Assembly (NCBI GenBank): GCA_964653285.1
Contig: CAZZEX010000023.1
Location: 1-55,825 of the forward strand
Direction of reading: 5' to 3'
Length of the DNA stretch: 55,825 nucleotides
DNA from: CAZZEX01 sp964653285
GTDB lineage: Bacteria > Chloroflexota > Anaerolineae > B4-G1
The notes beneath the pieces were generated by a model, which saw only the letters and a program-made list of their open reading frames with translations, was not told the origin of the DNA and made no database searches. How positions within the stretch are numbered: position 1 is the stretch's first letter; each line of letters starts with the position of its first letter. The translations under genes were made by a program, and so were the position numbers. Of the stretch, positions 1-7,734 are shown piece after piece.

Positions 1-1490
1 TCTGTCGGCATGCCTCAAGATTGAGGCTGGTCAGGCTGGTGAGGGCTTTCAAGTGTGCCAGCCCCGCGTCGGTGATCTGTCGGCATGCCTCAAGATTGAG
101 GCTGGTCAGGCTGGTAAGGGCTTTCAAGTGTGCCAGCCCCGCGTCGGTGACCTGTCGGCATGCCTCAAGATTGAGGCTGGTCAGGCTGGTGAGGGCTTTC
201 AAGTGCGCCAGCCCCGCGTCGGTGATCCTTGTGGACGATAGATTCAGGTTGGTCAAGCTGGTAAGAGCTTTTAAGTGTACCATCCCCGTATCGGTGATCT
301 GACCGCATCCCTCAAGGCTCAAACTGGTCAGACCGGTGAGAGTTTTCAGGTGCACCAGCCCCGCATCGGTGATTTGCTCGCACCATGAGAGATACAGGCT
401 GGTCAGGCCGGTGAGGGCTTTCAAATGTGCCAGCCCCGCGTCGGTGATTTGCTTGCACCACGAGAGATCTAGGTTAGTCAGGCTATTGAGGGCCCCCAAG
501 TGCGCCAGCCCCGCGTCGGTGATCTGTCGGCATCCCTCAAGATGGAGGCTGGTTAGGCTGGTGAGGGCTTTCAAATGCGCCAGCCCCGTGTCGGTGGTCT
601 GTCCGCACCTCTCAAGATCCAGGCTGGTCAGGCTGGTGAGGGTTTTTAAGTGTGCCAGCCCCGTGTCGGTGATCTGCCGGCACCCCCCAAGATTGAGACT
701 GGTCAGGTTGACAAGAGAGCGTAGGTATGCCAGCCCTACGTCGGTGATCCCCGTCTCGGACAGGTCTAGGCTGTTCAGGTCGGTGAGGCCTTTCAAATGC
801 ACCATCCCCGCATCGGTGATCTGCCAGCGTCCGGGCGAGCTGGCCGAGTTGGAGGAAAGTGTGAAAAACTTCACAAATTCAGTCCTCCACACCCCAAGAT
901 TGAGGCTGGTCAGGCTGTTAAGAGCCTTCAGGTGTGCCAGCCCCGCGTCAGTGACCTCTGTGCCGGGCAGGTCCAGGCTGGTCAGGCTGGTGAGGACTTT
1001 CAAGTGTGCCAGCCCCGCGTCGGTGATCTGTTCGCACTGCGCGAGATTCAGGCTGGTGAGGCTGGTGAGGGCTTTCAAGTGTGCCAGCCCCGCGTCGGTG
1101 ATCTGTTTGCACAGCGCGAGATTCAGACTGGTGAGGCTGGTGAGGGCTTTCAAGTGTGCCAGCCCCGCATCGGTGATTCGTCCGCACCACCTAAGTTTCA
1201 GGCTGGTCAGGCCGGTGAGGGCTTTCAAGTGTGCCAGCCCCGCGTCGGTGATCCATGTGGACGATAGATTCAGGTTGGTCAAGCTGGTAAGGGCTTTTAA
1301 GTGTGCCAGCCCCGCGTCGGTGATCTCTGTGGTGGACAGGTCCAAGTTGGTCAGACTGGTGAGGGCTTTCAAATGCACCGGCCCCACATCGGTGATCTGA
1401 CCGCATCCCTCAAGGCTCAAACTGGTCAGACCGGTGAGAGTTTTCAGGTGCACCAGCCCTGCGTCGGTGATCCTGGGACTAAACGAGAGG
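1..1490 (-). repeat. Leucine-rich repeat array (72-75 bp units)
   Basis: About 20 DNA units of 72 or 75 bp encode 24- or 25-residue LRRs. Two unit types alternate irregularly: a cysteine type (LEACRQITDAGL) and a shorter type (LSSTxITDAGL). Units near the left edge are almost identical in DNA, which suggests recent expansion. A block of roughly 60 bp at 299-360 recurs at 1397-1458, and another at about 230-280 recurs at about 1257-1306, so multi-unit segments have been copied. One unit, at about 830-897, carries an extra segment of about 20 residues. Confidence 0.9.
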
Positions 1491-2658
1491 TCCAACGATT
1501 GAATCGGGCCGGAATCGGCGAGTTCCTGCACCAGAATCGCCAGAGCGTCATCGGTCAGTCCGCGAGGTCTGATACCCAGACTGTAGCCAGGAGGAAGTCT
1601 AACTGTCCCCGGCGTGCTGCCAAGTATCTGCCACTCATCACTGGCCTTTGACCTTGGCCTCCCCAACACATCCAACTGCCAGGTACATGCGAATACCCTC
1701 CCCGTATCCACAAGTCCCTGCTGTGCGTAGGCTACACCACGGTCGAAGTATCCCTCAGGCGACCTGACCCGCGCCGCGCTTCCCTCTCGCAGTGCCCGGC
1801 CTAGATCAGCAGCAGTGGGCCGTGCCTCTACCCTCTTCGCCAGCGCCGCCGCCACCGCCTCCCCAATCCATTTCGGCACGTCTGGCCGCACCCGGCACAC
1901 CCTCTCCGGCTCCCGCTCGCAAATCGCCCCGGCCAGCAACTCGTACAGCCGCGCCTGGAACAGCATCACGTTGGAGCCCGCCGTCTCCCGCGCCTGCCGC
2001 TCCAACGTCCCCAGGTCCACGTAGTGCTGCCCTGTCAGCATCTCGTACAGCAGTGCGCCCACCTGGTAGACATCGCTCCGCCCATCCACCTGCTGCCCGC
2101 GTATCTGCTCCGGCGACATATACAGCAGCGTCCCCGGCTGGAAGCCGACCTGCGCCAGCGATGTGCCACCCGCGCCACGGGGCACGTGCGCGATGCCAAA
2201 GTCCCCCACCTTCGCCCGTCCATCCTCCGCCAGCAGCACATTCTCCGGCTTCACGTCCCGGTGGATGATGCCTTTGGCGTGGGCTGCCGCCAGCCCCTCG
2301 CACACGTCCGCCGCGATGCGCACCGCCTGTTCCACCGGTAGAGGACCACGGTTCTCCAGCAGCGCCCGCAGGCTACCGCCCGCCAGGTACTCCATCACCA
2401 GGTACACGTTGGACTCCACGACCTTGAGCGCGTAGACGGTGACGATGTGGGGATGGTTTAGACCACCAGCGGCACGGGCCTCCTGGAGGAACCGCTTGAA
2501 CGCCACCTCGTCGGTCTGGGCGGTGATGGTCAGTTCCTTGATGGCGACCGGGCGGTCGAGGAGTGTATCGTGGGCTAGATAGACGGTGCCGAAGGCCCCC
2601 TGGCCCAGGACGTGAACGATGCGGTACTCGAACAGTGTTGGTTGGGGTCAAGGGGCAT
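1..2658 (-). CDS. Serine/threonine protein kinase with C-terminal leucine-rich repeats (partial, frameshift near start)
   Basis: Reading right to left, the protein has a Hanks-type kinase domain: glycine loop GQGAFGTV, VAIK lysine, catalytic HRDVKPENV, metal-binding DFG and SPEQ. A linker of about 100 residues follows, then at least 19 leucine-rich repeats of the form ITDAGLAHLKALTSLTSLNL. It runs off the left edge, so the C-terminus is missing. No membrane segment is visible in the part seen, so a cytoplasmic sensor kinase is likely, with the repeats as ligand or partner surface (inference). The start is odd: the ATG at 2658 begins MPLDPNQ, matching a second copy (MPLAPNQQLFEYRIV at 3770), but one A is missing near 2637, and the kinase frame has an in-frame TGA at 2648-2650. 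Either the gene is frameshifted, it uses an internal start, or the base is a sequence error. Confidence 0.85.
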
Positions 2659-2728
2659 TTTCTTCCCCCACTCGTCGGGTGCATGCCTGACTGTGGCCCA
2701 TGCAGGGGACACGGTCAAGTCGGCGTGG

Positions 2729-2770
2729 CAAAGAAACAGGCGGGCGCGACGGTACGACACCGCGCCCGCC
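2729..2770 (-). terminator. Rho-independent terminator behind the BrnT/CopG pair
   Basis: Positions 2739-2748 and 2761-2770 form a perfect 10-bp GC stem around a 12-nt loop. On the minus strand it is followed by a T-rich tail at 2729-2738. It sits just after the antitoxin stop codon and separates that operon from the LRR kinase. Confidence 0.7.
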
Positions 2771-2791
2771 CTGCAACAGACCTACCTCGCC

Positions 2792-3052
2792 TTACGCCTG
2801 CGCCCGCTCCATTAGCCACAGATTGGCCAGCGTCTCTGGCGAAACACCGCGGATACGGGCATGGCTGACGACCTGTTCCCACACCTCCGGGTCCACAGTG
2901 ATCCGCCGCCGACGCCGGGCTCGCACCTCGATCTCCACCTCGTGAGTCTGATCCCAATAGTCGGCCAGACTGTGTACATCCCAGAAATCGGCCGCTGCCT
3001 CAATGCTCTCGAATTGTTCCGGAATAGGCTCTCTATCCTTACTTGCGTCCAT
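2792..3052 (-). CDS. CopG-family antitoxin (BrnA-like)
   Basis: An 86-residue protein starting MDASKDREP. The front half has the acidic stretch IPEQFESIEAAADFWDVHSLADYWD, matching the CopG-antitoxin family (PF12441 type) that pairs with BrnT-like toxins. The back half is a basic strand (EIEVRARRRRRITVDPE) followed by helices ending RGVSPETLANLWLMERAQ, as expected for a ribbon-helix-helix DNA-binding fold. It overlaps the toxin gene by 14 bp, so the two are probably translationally coupled. The usual role is to neutralise the toxin and repress the shared promoter. The start was chosen because the longer reading would extend deep into the toxin gene. Confidence 0.75.
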   Translation of the reverse strand: MDASKDREPIPEQFESIEAAADFWDVHSLADYWDQTHEVEIEVRARRRRRITVDPEVWEQVVSHARIRGVSPETLANLWLMERAQA

Positions 3053-3323
3053 ATCGCCTGCGCTCCGCTGCGCCCATATCTCGCGCACTGATGACCAACG
3101 CCAGGGTCCCTGGCTTGCGGATGAAAAATACACTCAGATAGCGTCCACTGTCCGTCTGGCCCAGCGCAACGTACATATCCTCGCCTGCAACGTGCCCCCT
3201 CTCCATAAGGTAGAAGCGGGGACGGTTAAAGAACACTTCCTCAGCCTCCTCCGGCGAAACGTGATGCTTGCTCTCCAGTTTCTCGACAACGTCCGGCAAC
3301 CAGATGAAGTCATCTACGTACAT
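3039..3323 (-). CDS. BrnT-family toxin (predicted ribonuclease)
   Basis: A 94-residue protein with the BrnT/DUF497 layout: an N-terminal segment IWLPDVVEKLESKHHVSPEEAEEVF, a central FYLMERGHVAGEDMYVALGQTDSGRYLSVFF sheet region and a C-terminal ISARDMGAAERRRY helix. Known BrnT proteins are small RelE-fold RNases inhibited by BrnA. It is first in a two-gene operon with the CopG-type antitoxin and has its own sigma-70-like promoter. Length is normal and no frame disruption is seen, so the pair may be functional although it lies among decayed genes. Confidence 0.8.
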   Translation of the reverse strand: MYVDDFIWLPDVVEKLESKHHVSPEEAEEVFFNRPRFYLMERGHVAGEDMYVALGQTDSGRYLSVFFIRKPGTLALVISARDMGAAERRRYGRK

Positions 3324-3356
3324 AGGCCCCCATTCGCCAGGGAAGTAGTGCTTTTA

Positions 3357-3385
3357 AGTATACCCCCAGGCACCAGTCTATGCAA
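3357..3385 (-). promoter_or_regulatory. Promoter of the toxin-antitoxin operon
   Basis: On the minus strand TTGCAT (3380-3385) and TATACT (3357-3362) are separated by 17 bp. The predicted start lies about 30 nt before the toxin ATG at 3323. Autoregulation by the antitoxin is expected from the family. Confidence 0.6.
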
Positions 3386-3467
3386 GTCGACCCGGTCGGG
3401 GGATTCCGCAGTAAGTCAGAACTATGCGAAGTCTTGCAAACCGCCAGATGTAGCGACCAGCCGCAGT

Positions 3468-3770
3468 CTACCCCCAGATATGGGGGTAGGGCACAGGCAA
3501 GCCACATTTGGCAATGGGTTGAACAAGTTCTTGTGGATTCGTGCAATTGGATTGACCCCCACTCAGGCGCAAGAACGGCGTGAAAGACGCGATCTCTGCC
3601 CCACTTGCAGCCATTTTCTGGGCTACTTGGAGGTCAAGCTCCCCACCCGACTTATTGCGGAATTCCGTCGGAAGCGTATCGTGGGCCAGGTAGACGGTGC
3701 CGAAAGCACCCTGGCCCAGGACGCGGACGATGCGGTATTCGAACAGTTGTTGGTTAGGAGCGAGGGGCAT
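3468..3770 (-). pseudogene. Truncated kinase N-terminus (second copy)
   Basis: The first 33 or so residues (MPLAPNQQLFEYRIV, GQGAFGTVYLAHDTL) match the start of the kinase at 1-2658 closely, in DNA as well as protein. Homology stops abruptly after the glycine-rich loop: the invariant lysine and all catalytic motifs are absent. The remaining 65 residues are not recognisable. I read this as a remnant from a duplication whose rest has been deleted. It preserves the reading frame that the other copy has lost. Confidence 0.7.
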
Positions 3771-3820
3771 TCACTTCCTCCGCTCGTCGAATGCACGCTT
3801 GAGTGTAGCCTCGCCCTACT

Positions 3821-4036
3821 TTACGCACTGACCAGCCCCACGTCTTCCAGTACAACCCGGCGCAGGGTCTGAGGGCCACCGAAGCGCTTCAGCGCGTCCA
3901 GAATCTCGATGCCAGCCAGCCGCCCCCTTGCGTCGTAGTCGGCTGCAATCCCTTCCGCCAGGTGTTCGGTGGTCACCGTGGCCTCTAGAAACTGAATGTA
4001 CAGGGCATCCACTTCCGCGTCGTATGTAATCTTCAT
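3821..4036 (-). CDS. DUF2283 family protein
   Basis: A 71-residue protein beginning MKITYDAEVDALYIQF and containing TEHLAEGIAADYDARGRLAGIEILDA, the characteristic DUF2283 pattern. Its start at 4036 has a strong AGGAGG ribosome-binding site 8 nt upstream, and the stop of the DUF4258-type fragment lies just 14 nt before it. DUF2283 genes often follow DUF4258 genes as a putative toxin-antitoxin-like pair. The molecular role of the family is not established. Confidence 0.85.
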   Translation of the reverse strand: MKITYDAEVDALYIQFLEATVTTEHLAEGIAADYDARGRLAGIEILDALKRFGGPQTLRRVVLEDVGLVSA

Positions 4037-4049
4037 CGCTCAGCCTCCT

Positions 4050-4181
4050 TCAGAAATAGTACGAGTAAACCGTCACCACCACGATCTCATCCGCTTCTTC
4101 TACAAAAATAGGGCGAACTCGCTTGGTTTTGTAGAACTTGCCATTCCACTCACGCCCGTAGGGAAAATCCTTGTGACATTC
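4050..4181 (-). pseudogene. DUF4258-like C-terminal fragment
   Basis: In frame with the stop at 4050-4052 the DNA encodes ECHKDFPYGREWNGKFYK followed by VRPIFVEEADEIVVVTVYSYYF, the C-terminal half of a small DUF4258-type protein. No start or N-terminal half exists: upstream of about 4181 the sequence switches to a HEPN-like protein in another frame. The fragment ends 14 nt before the DUF2283 gene, as an intact partner would. Confidence 0.65.
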
Positions 4182-4323
4182 CAGCCGCCCACAGGTCATC
4201 AGGCAGAATCTTCTCCGCTGCGGCCAGGTCTCGGGCAGCCACCTGGAGCAACCGTTCCACTTCTCGAGGCTTGGCCCGATAAGGTTTAATTCGGCGCTGT
4301 CCCAGCAACTTGTCGTAAGGCAT
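4150..4323 (-). pseudogene. HEPN (HepT-like) N-terminal fragment
   Basis: From ATG 4323 the reading frame gives MPYDKLLGQRRIKPYRAKP then REVERLLQVAARDLAAAEKIL, typical of the first helices of HEPN partners of minimal nucleotidyltransferases. After LWAAG (about 4185) the similarity ends and a stop follows at 4150. It overlaps the end of the nucleotidyltransferase gene by 38 bp, which is the normal order of such pairs. The rest of the domain, including the RxxxxH motif, is missing, so it should be non-functional. Confidence 0.65.
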
Positions 4324-4681
4324 CTTCATCCCCGATCAACATCACCTTTGGACCAGCCAGCACATTGTTGATGAAGGGATCATCATCGGCCAGCCTTTGC
4401 ACCAGTTCCGCCCGGTCCAGGGCCAGGTAGTTGATCTCCCGCCCCAGTTGATCTTCCAGACGAGCGATCACTGCCGACAACGCCAGCAAGTCCACTTCCC
4501 CTACCAGCATCAGGTCTACATCCGAAAGGAAATCTTCCTCACCAGCAGCCACGGAGCCATAGATGAAGGCCCATTCCACCGTCCCCAGATGGTCAAGCGT
4601 CCCGCGCAGGAAGTGGCCTAGGCCAGAGGTTTTTAGAATGATGCGCTTTTCTTGATCGCTTTCAACTTTGAGGCAAGACAT
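4286..4681 (-). CDS. MNT-type nucleotidyltransferase (N-terminally shortened)
   Basis: The protein has the nucleotidyltransferase signature GSVAAGEEDFLSDVDLMLVG (GS-x-x-G ... SDxDL), followed by a helix region and an ending NNVLAGPKVMLIGDEDALR. Relatives I know carry a winged-helix domain ahead of this and pair with a HEPN protein. Here only about 30 residues precede the catalytic core, and the DNA runs into the neighbouring transporter gene, so the HTH has probably been lost. The start ATG 4681 is a best guess. With the HEPN partner truncated, this former MntA/HepT-like module is likely defective. Confidence 0.7.
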   Translation of the reverse strand: MSCLKVESDQEKRIILKTSGLGHFLRGTLDHLGTVEWAFIYGSVAAGEEDFLSDVDLMLVGEVDLLALSAVIARLEDQLGREINYLALDRAELVQRLADDDPFINNVLAGPKVMLIGDEDALRQVAGTAPN

Positions 4682-4753
4682 GCCCAGAGCAGGAGCGGAT
4701 ATTGCAAGGCAAGCCCGCGACCACGCCACGCCAACGGCGCCCACCGGCACCGA

Positions 4754-6019
4754 TCATGGTGGAGAAAGCGGGGCGGCGTTCGTTTGTGCGGGAGATGAGT
4801 GGGCCAACACAGGCACGGGCACGCCCTCCGCCCCAACGCGATACCAGTGCAGCGGCGCATCGCCCCAACTGTGGCCGGCGTCAAACGCGATGTGGCCGAG
4901 CAGCCCGTCACGCCCGGTGGCGGGAAGCGCCGCCGCGACTCCCTCCCGCGTCGGCACCCCGTGCGCGGTGATGTCCCGTTCCAGCGCCTCCAGCAGCACC
5001 CAGGTGGCCTCATAGGCCGGGAGGGCCAGCGGGCCAGGCGACATGCCGTTGGAGACAGCACGGTAGTCAACCACAAAATCCGCACCGCCTGAAACCTCCG
5101 CCGGGAAGAGCCACGGCGTGGCAAAGACTGCCCCCTCGGCGGCCTCACCTGCCACGGCGACGAAGTCGGGCGCGGCCAACTCTGGCCCGCCCAGGAAGTC
5201 CCCCTCCCAGCCAGCCCCGCGCAGCGCCGTGGCGACCTCACCCGCCGTCACCGGGTCGGCATCACAGAAAACCACCTCCGTGCCAGACACCATCACTTCC
5301 CTCAGCCAATCTGTGTTCTCCGGCGACACAACCGGCCAGACCTGCAATCGGTATTGCTGAGCATCCCGCTGCAACGCTGCCCCAAGTGGGCCACCCGCGG
5401 TCACAAGCGCCGCCTGGTACTGCCCCAATCCCTTGAGCTGATGAAGCAATGCGCTCGCCACTGCACCAGCGGGGGGCCCCAAGCGATAGACATTCACCTC
5501 ATCCCAAGTAAGCGCCGGGTTAAGCACCACCGGGGCGACGAGCGGGATACCCGCCTCGACGTAGACGCTCAAGGCAGCAGCGGTCGTCTCCTCGCGGAAG
5601 TGGCCGATGGTGGCGACTACTTCGGAGTCAGTAGCCAGTTTGCGGGCCTGCTCGACCGCCATCGCGGGCTCGGCTCCATCGTCGTAGGCAACCAATTCGA
5701 CGCTGTAGCCCTCCACCCCACCAGCCGCGTTGGCCTCCCGTAGCGCCATCCTGACGGCGTAGATGACGTCATAGCCGACGTAGCGGTAACGCCCCTCAAA
5801 CGGGGCAACCAGCCCAATCTTCACCGTCGGCCGCACCGCTCCCGGAAGGAAGCGGTTAGCCGGGAGCCGGGAGCAGGAAGCAAGGAGCAAGGAGCAAGAA
5901 GCAAGGAGCAGGAAGCAAGGAGCCGGGAGCAGGAAGCCGGGAGCAGGAAGCGCGGAACTGTATCCTGTATCCCGAATCCTGCCTCTTGCCTCTTGCCTCT
6001 TGCCTCTTGCATTTTGCAT
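4754..6019 (-). CDS. ABC-type branched-chain amino-acid/amide substrate-binding protein
   Basis: From about residue 60 the sequence is a periplasmic binding protein of the Leu/Ile/Val type (Peripla_BP_6): VKIGLVAPFEGRYRYVGYD, EANAAGGVEGYSVELVAYDD, ATIGHFREETTAAALSVY and GIPLVAPVVLNPALT. It would bind a small ligand outside the membrane; no permease or ATPase gene is nearby. The N-terminus is strange: it is encoded by a heptanucleotide array and reads as LLLASCSLLLASCSRLPAN, hydrophobic with lipobox-like LxxC motifs. The start is uncertain (ATG 6019, GTG 6058, or a later site). The true signal sequence may have been replaced by repeat DNA. Confidence 0.75.
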   Translation of the reverse strand: MQNARGKRQEARGRIRDTGYSSALPAPGFLLPAPCFLLLASCSLLLASCSRLPANRFLPGAVRPTVKIGLVAPFEGRYRYVGYDVIYAVRMALREANAAGGVEGYSVELVAYDDGAEPAMAVEQARKLATDSEVVATIGHFREETTAAALSVYVEAGIPLVAPVVLNPALTWDEVNVYRLGPPAGAVASALLHQLKGLGQYQAALVTAGGPLGAALQRDAQQYRLQVWPVVSPENTDWLREVMVSGTEVVFCDADPVTAGEVATALRGAGWEGDFLGGPELAAPDFVAVAGEAAEGAVFATPWLFPAEVSGGADFVVDYRAVSNGMSPGPLALPAYEATWVLLEALERDITAHGVPTREGVAAALPATGRDGLLGHIAFDAGHSWGDAPLHWYRVGAEGVPVPVLAHSSPAQTNAAPLSPP

Positions 6020-6100
6020 CTTGCTCCCTTGTTCACATCCCCCACTGCTCACAGTCACTAACTGCCAACTGCCAACTGCTAACGGCTAACGGCTAATTAC
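5851..6100. repeat. Heptanucleotide repeat arrays (inverted AGCAAGG / TCTTGCC, then AACTGCC)
   Basis: From 5851 to about 5945 the DNA is consecutive 7-mers of the type AGCAAGG, AGCAGGA, AGCCGGG. After a short centre, 7-mers of the type TCTTGCC run to about 6020, roughly the reverse complement of the first arm. A third set (AACTGCC, AACGGCT) occupies 6060-6100 and contains the mltG stop codon. The arms could fold into a long imperfect hairpin. Confidence 0.85.
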
Positions 6101-7235
6101 CGCCACACATCTCGTAATTGCTGAGGTGCTCCTCCTCCGTCACGGCAAAAAGGTGGCTGCCATCGTTTTTCGTGCAGTCAACAAGGAAGAAGTAGTAATC
6201 CGTGTCGGCCGGATATGCGCTCGCTTGAATCGAGGCCAGGCCTGGACTGCAGATAGGACCCGGCGGCAGGCCCAGGTTGTGGTAAGTATTATAGGGTGAA
6301 TCGAACTCCAGGTCGTCCGGCAGGAGCGAGGGCCACCAATCGTCCGCGTCGCCAAGCCCGTACTGCACGGTGGGGCAAGCGCCGAGGAACCAGCCCGCCT
6401 CCAGCCGGTTGTAATAGACCCCGGCGATGACCGGGCGTTCCTCGTCCAGCACCGCCTCCCGCTCAACGATGGAGGCCAGCGTGACCAATTCGTAGACGTT
6501 CAACCCATGGCTAGCCGCTGCGGCCCGCATCTCAGGGGTCACGCGCGCGTCAAAGGTTTCCAGCATACGAGCCAGGAGATCACCAGTGGTGGCGTCTTCG
6601 GGCAGGCGGTAAGTCTCGGGGAAGAGGAAACCCTCGAGCGTCGCGGTAGGGGGCAGATTCACCAGGAAGTCGAAGGTGAAACCCAATTCTCGCCATCCGG
6701 TCGTCACCAATGCCAGAAACTCGTCCTGTGGTATACTGGTCTGGGCCGCTACCACAGCGGCGACCTGCTCCAGCCGCAGTCCCTCCTGGATCGTGACGAC
6801 CTGTTCCTGGCGCTGTCCCTGCTGCAACGCCTGCGCGATCTCGGGAATAGTCATTGTCTGGCGTAAAGTGAACTCCCCGGCCTCGATGCCGGCATCCAGC
6901 CCGTGGTACTGCATGTAGCGGCGGAACAACTCGGCATCGGAGATCAACCCCTCCTGCTTCAACCGGGCGGAGATCTCCGCCGCCGTCTCCCCGGGTTCGA
7001 CGACGAAGGTGACTGGAGTGGTATCGCTCCCGGCCGGCTGCTCCAACTCAGCCGCATTCGCGTCCAGGTAGAAACGGATGAGGAAATCACCAGGTGAGGA
7101 TGGACCGCACAGGCCGAAGGAGATGCCCCCACTGCCAGATGCGGAATGGGTGACAAACCAGACGACGCTGCCTACGGCTCCAATGATTGCCATCAGTGCC
7201 ACGAAAAAGGCGACCACCCGGCCCACGTTTTTCAA
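6093..7235 (-). CDS. mltG: Endolytic murein transglycosylase MltG (YceG-like)
   Basis: A 380-residue protein with an N-terminal membrane anchor (VVAFFVALMAIIGAVGSVVWF, residues about 7-28), a LysM-like section (VVEPGETAAEISARLKQEGL) and the YceG catalytic domain. The family signature is clear: ASIVEREAVLDEERPVIAGV with the catalytic glutamate, then YNRLEAGW and SPYNTYHNLGLPPGPICSPG. MltG cuts nascent peptidoglycan strands and is thought to end glycan elongation. It lies upstream of the transporter gene and just after ruvX, a common pairing. The last residue codon and TAG stop fall inside a 7-bp repeat array. Confidence 0.95.
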   Translation of the reverse strand: MKNVGRVVAFFVALMAIIGAVGSVVWFVTHSASGSGGISFGLCGPSSPGDFLIRFYLDANAAELEQPAGSDTTPVTFVVEPGETAAEISARLKQEGLISDAELFRRYMQYHGLDAGIEAGEFTLRQTMTIPEIAQALQQGQRQEQVVTIQEGLRLEQVAAVVAAQTSIPQDEFLALVTTGWRELGFTFDFLVNLPPTATLEGFLFPETYRLPEDATTGDLLARMLETFDARVTPEMRAAAASHGLNVYELVTLASIVEREAVLDEERPVIAGVYYNRLEAGWFLGACPTVQYGLGDADDWWPSLLPDDLEFDSPYNTYHNLGLPPGPICSPGLASIQASAYPADTDYYFFLVDCTKNDGSHLFAVTEEEHLSNYEMCGGN

Positions 7236-7251
7236 AATCGCTCTCCTCCAA

Positions 7252-7320
7252 AATTAGCAGATAGCCGTCATTCATCAGCCATCCACCTCTGCCGACTGCT
7301 AACCGCTAACTGCTATCCAG
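7252..7320. repeat. Short heptanucleotide repeats flanking mltG start / ruvX stop
   Basis: ATTAGCAGATAGCCG at about 7253-7267 and AACCGCTAACTGCTA at about 7300-7314 are degenerate 7-mers in opposite orientation, related to those at 6060-6100. The ruvX stop (7306-7308) lies inside the right arm. Confidence 0.65.
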
Positions 7321-7725
7321 GTAACTCTGCAAGATCACGGCGGCCGCTATCGCGTCCACCTCGCCCGCGGTGCGTGCATGTCGCCTCTTCCTTTTCTTAC
7401 GGCTCTGGCGTAGAATCTCTTCTGCCACTACCGTCGTGAAACGCTCGTCCCACGAGACAAGCCGGACGGGCAGATGAGCAGCCAGCGCCTCCGCGTAACG
7501 GGCGACTCGCCGTGCTTGCGGCCCCTCCGTCCCATCCAGGCTGAGCGGCTGGCCAACCACAACCAATCCAACGTCGTGTTCGGCCACGAGGGCCGCAATG
7601 GCGGCGAGGTCCTCTTCCCGCGAACCCCGCACCAGCGTCTGTAACGGACGCGCCACGGTGCCGGTGGAGTCGCTGATGGCGATCCCCACGCGCCGCTCTC
7701 CCACGTCTAGTCCAAGAATGCGCAC
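7306..7725 (-). CDS. ruvX: Putative pre-16S rRNA nuclease / Holliday junction resolvase-like protein (YqgF)
   Basis: A 139-residue RNase H-fold protein starting MRILGLDVGERRVGIAISD, with the catalytic Asp in LGLDVG, GLVVVGQPLSLDGTEG, VSWDERFTTVVAEEIL and the terminal DAIAAAVILQSYL. These match YqgF along its full length. The family processes the 5' end of 16S rRNA in E. coli and was once proposed as a resolvase. It sits between mltG and the baseplate-J-like gene on the same strand. The C-terminal residues YLDSS and the stop are written in heptanucleotide repeat sequence. Confidence 0.93.
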   Translation of the reverse strand: MRILGLDVGERRVGIAISDSTGTVARPLQTLVRGSREEDLAAIAALVAEHDVGLVVVGQPLSLDGTEGPQARRVARYAEALAAHLPVRLVSWDERFTTVVAEEILRQSRKKRKRRHARTAGEVDAIAAAVILQSYLDSS

Positions 7726-7734
7726 ACTCTACCT

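Noticed and set aside
1..1490. CRISPR array
   Set aside because: Units are contiguous, variable and in frame with a protein; no unique spacers are present.
21..1651. Long plus-strand open frames across the repeat region (for example 336-1400)
   Set aside because: They are the complement of the leucine-rich repeats on the minus strand; the minus frame continues directly from a kinase domain and has the proper LRR pattern.
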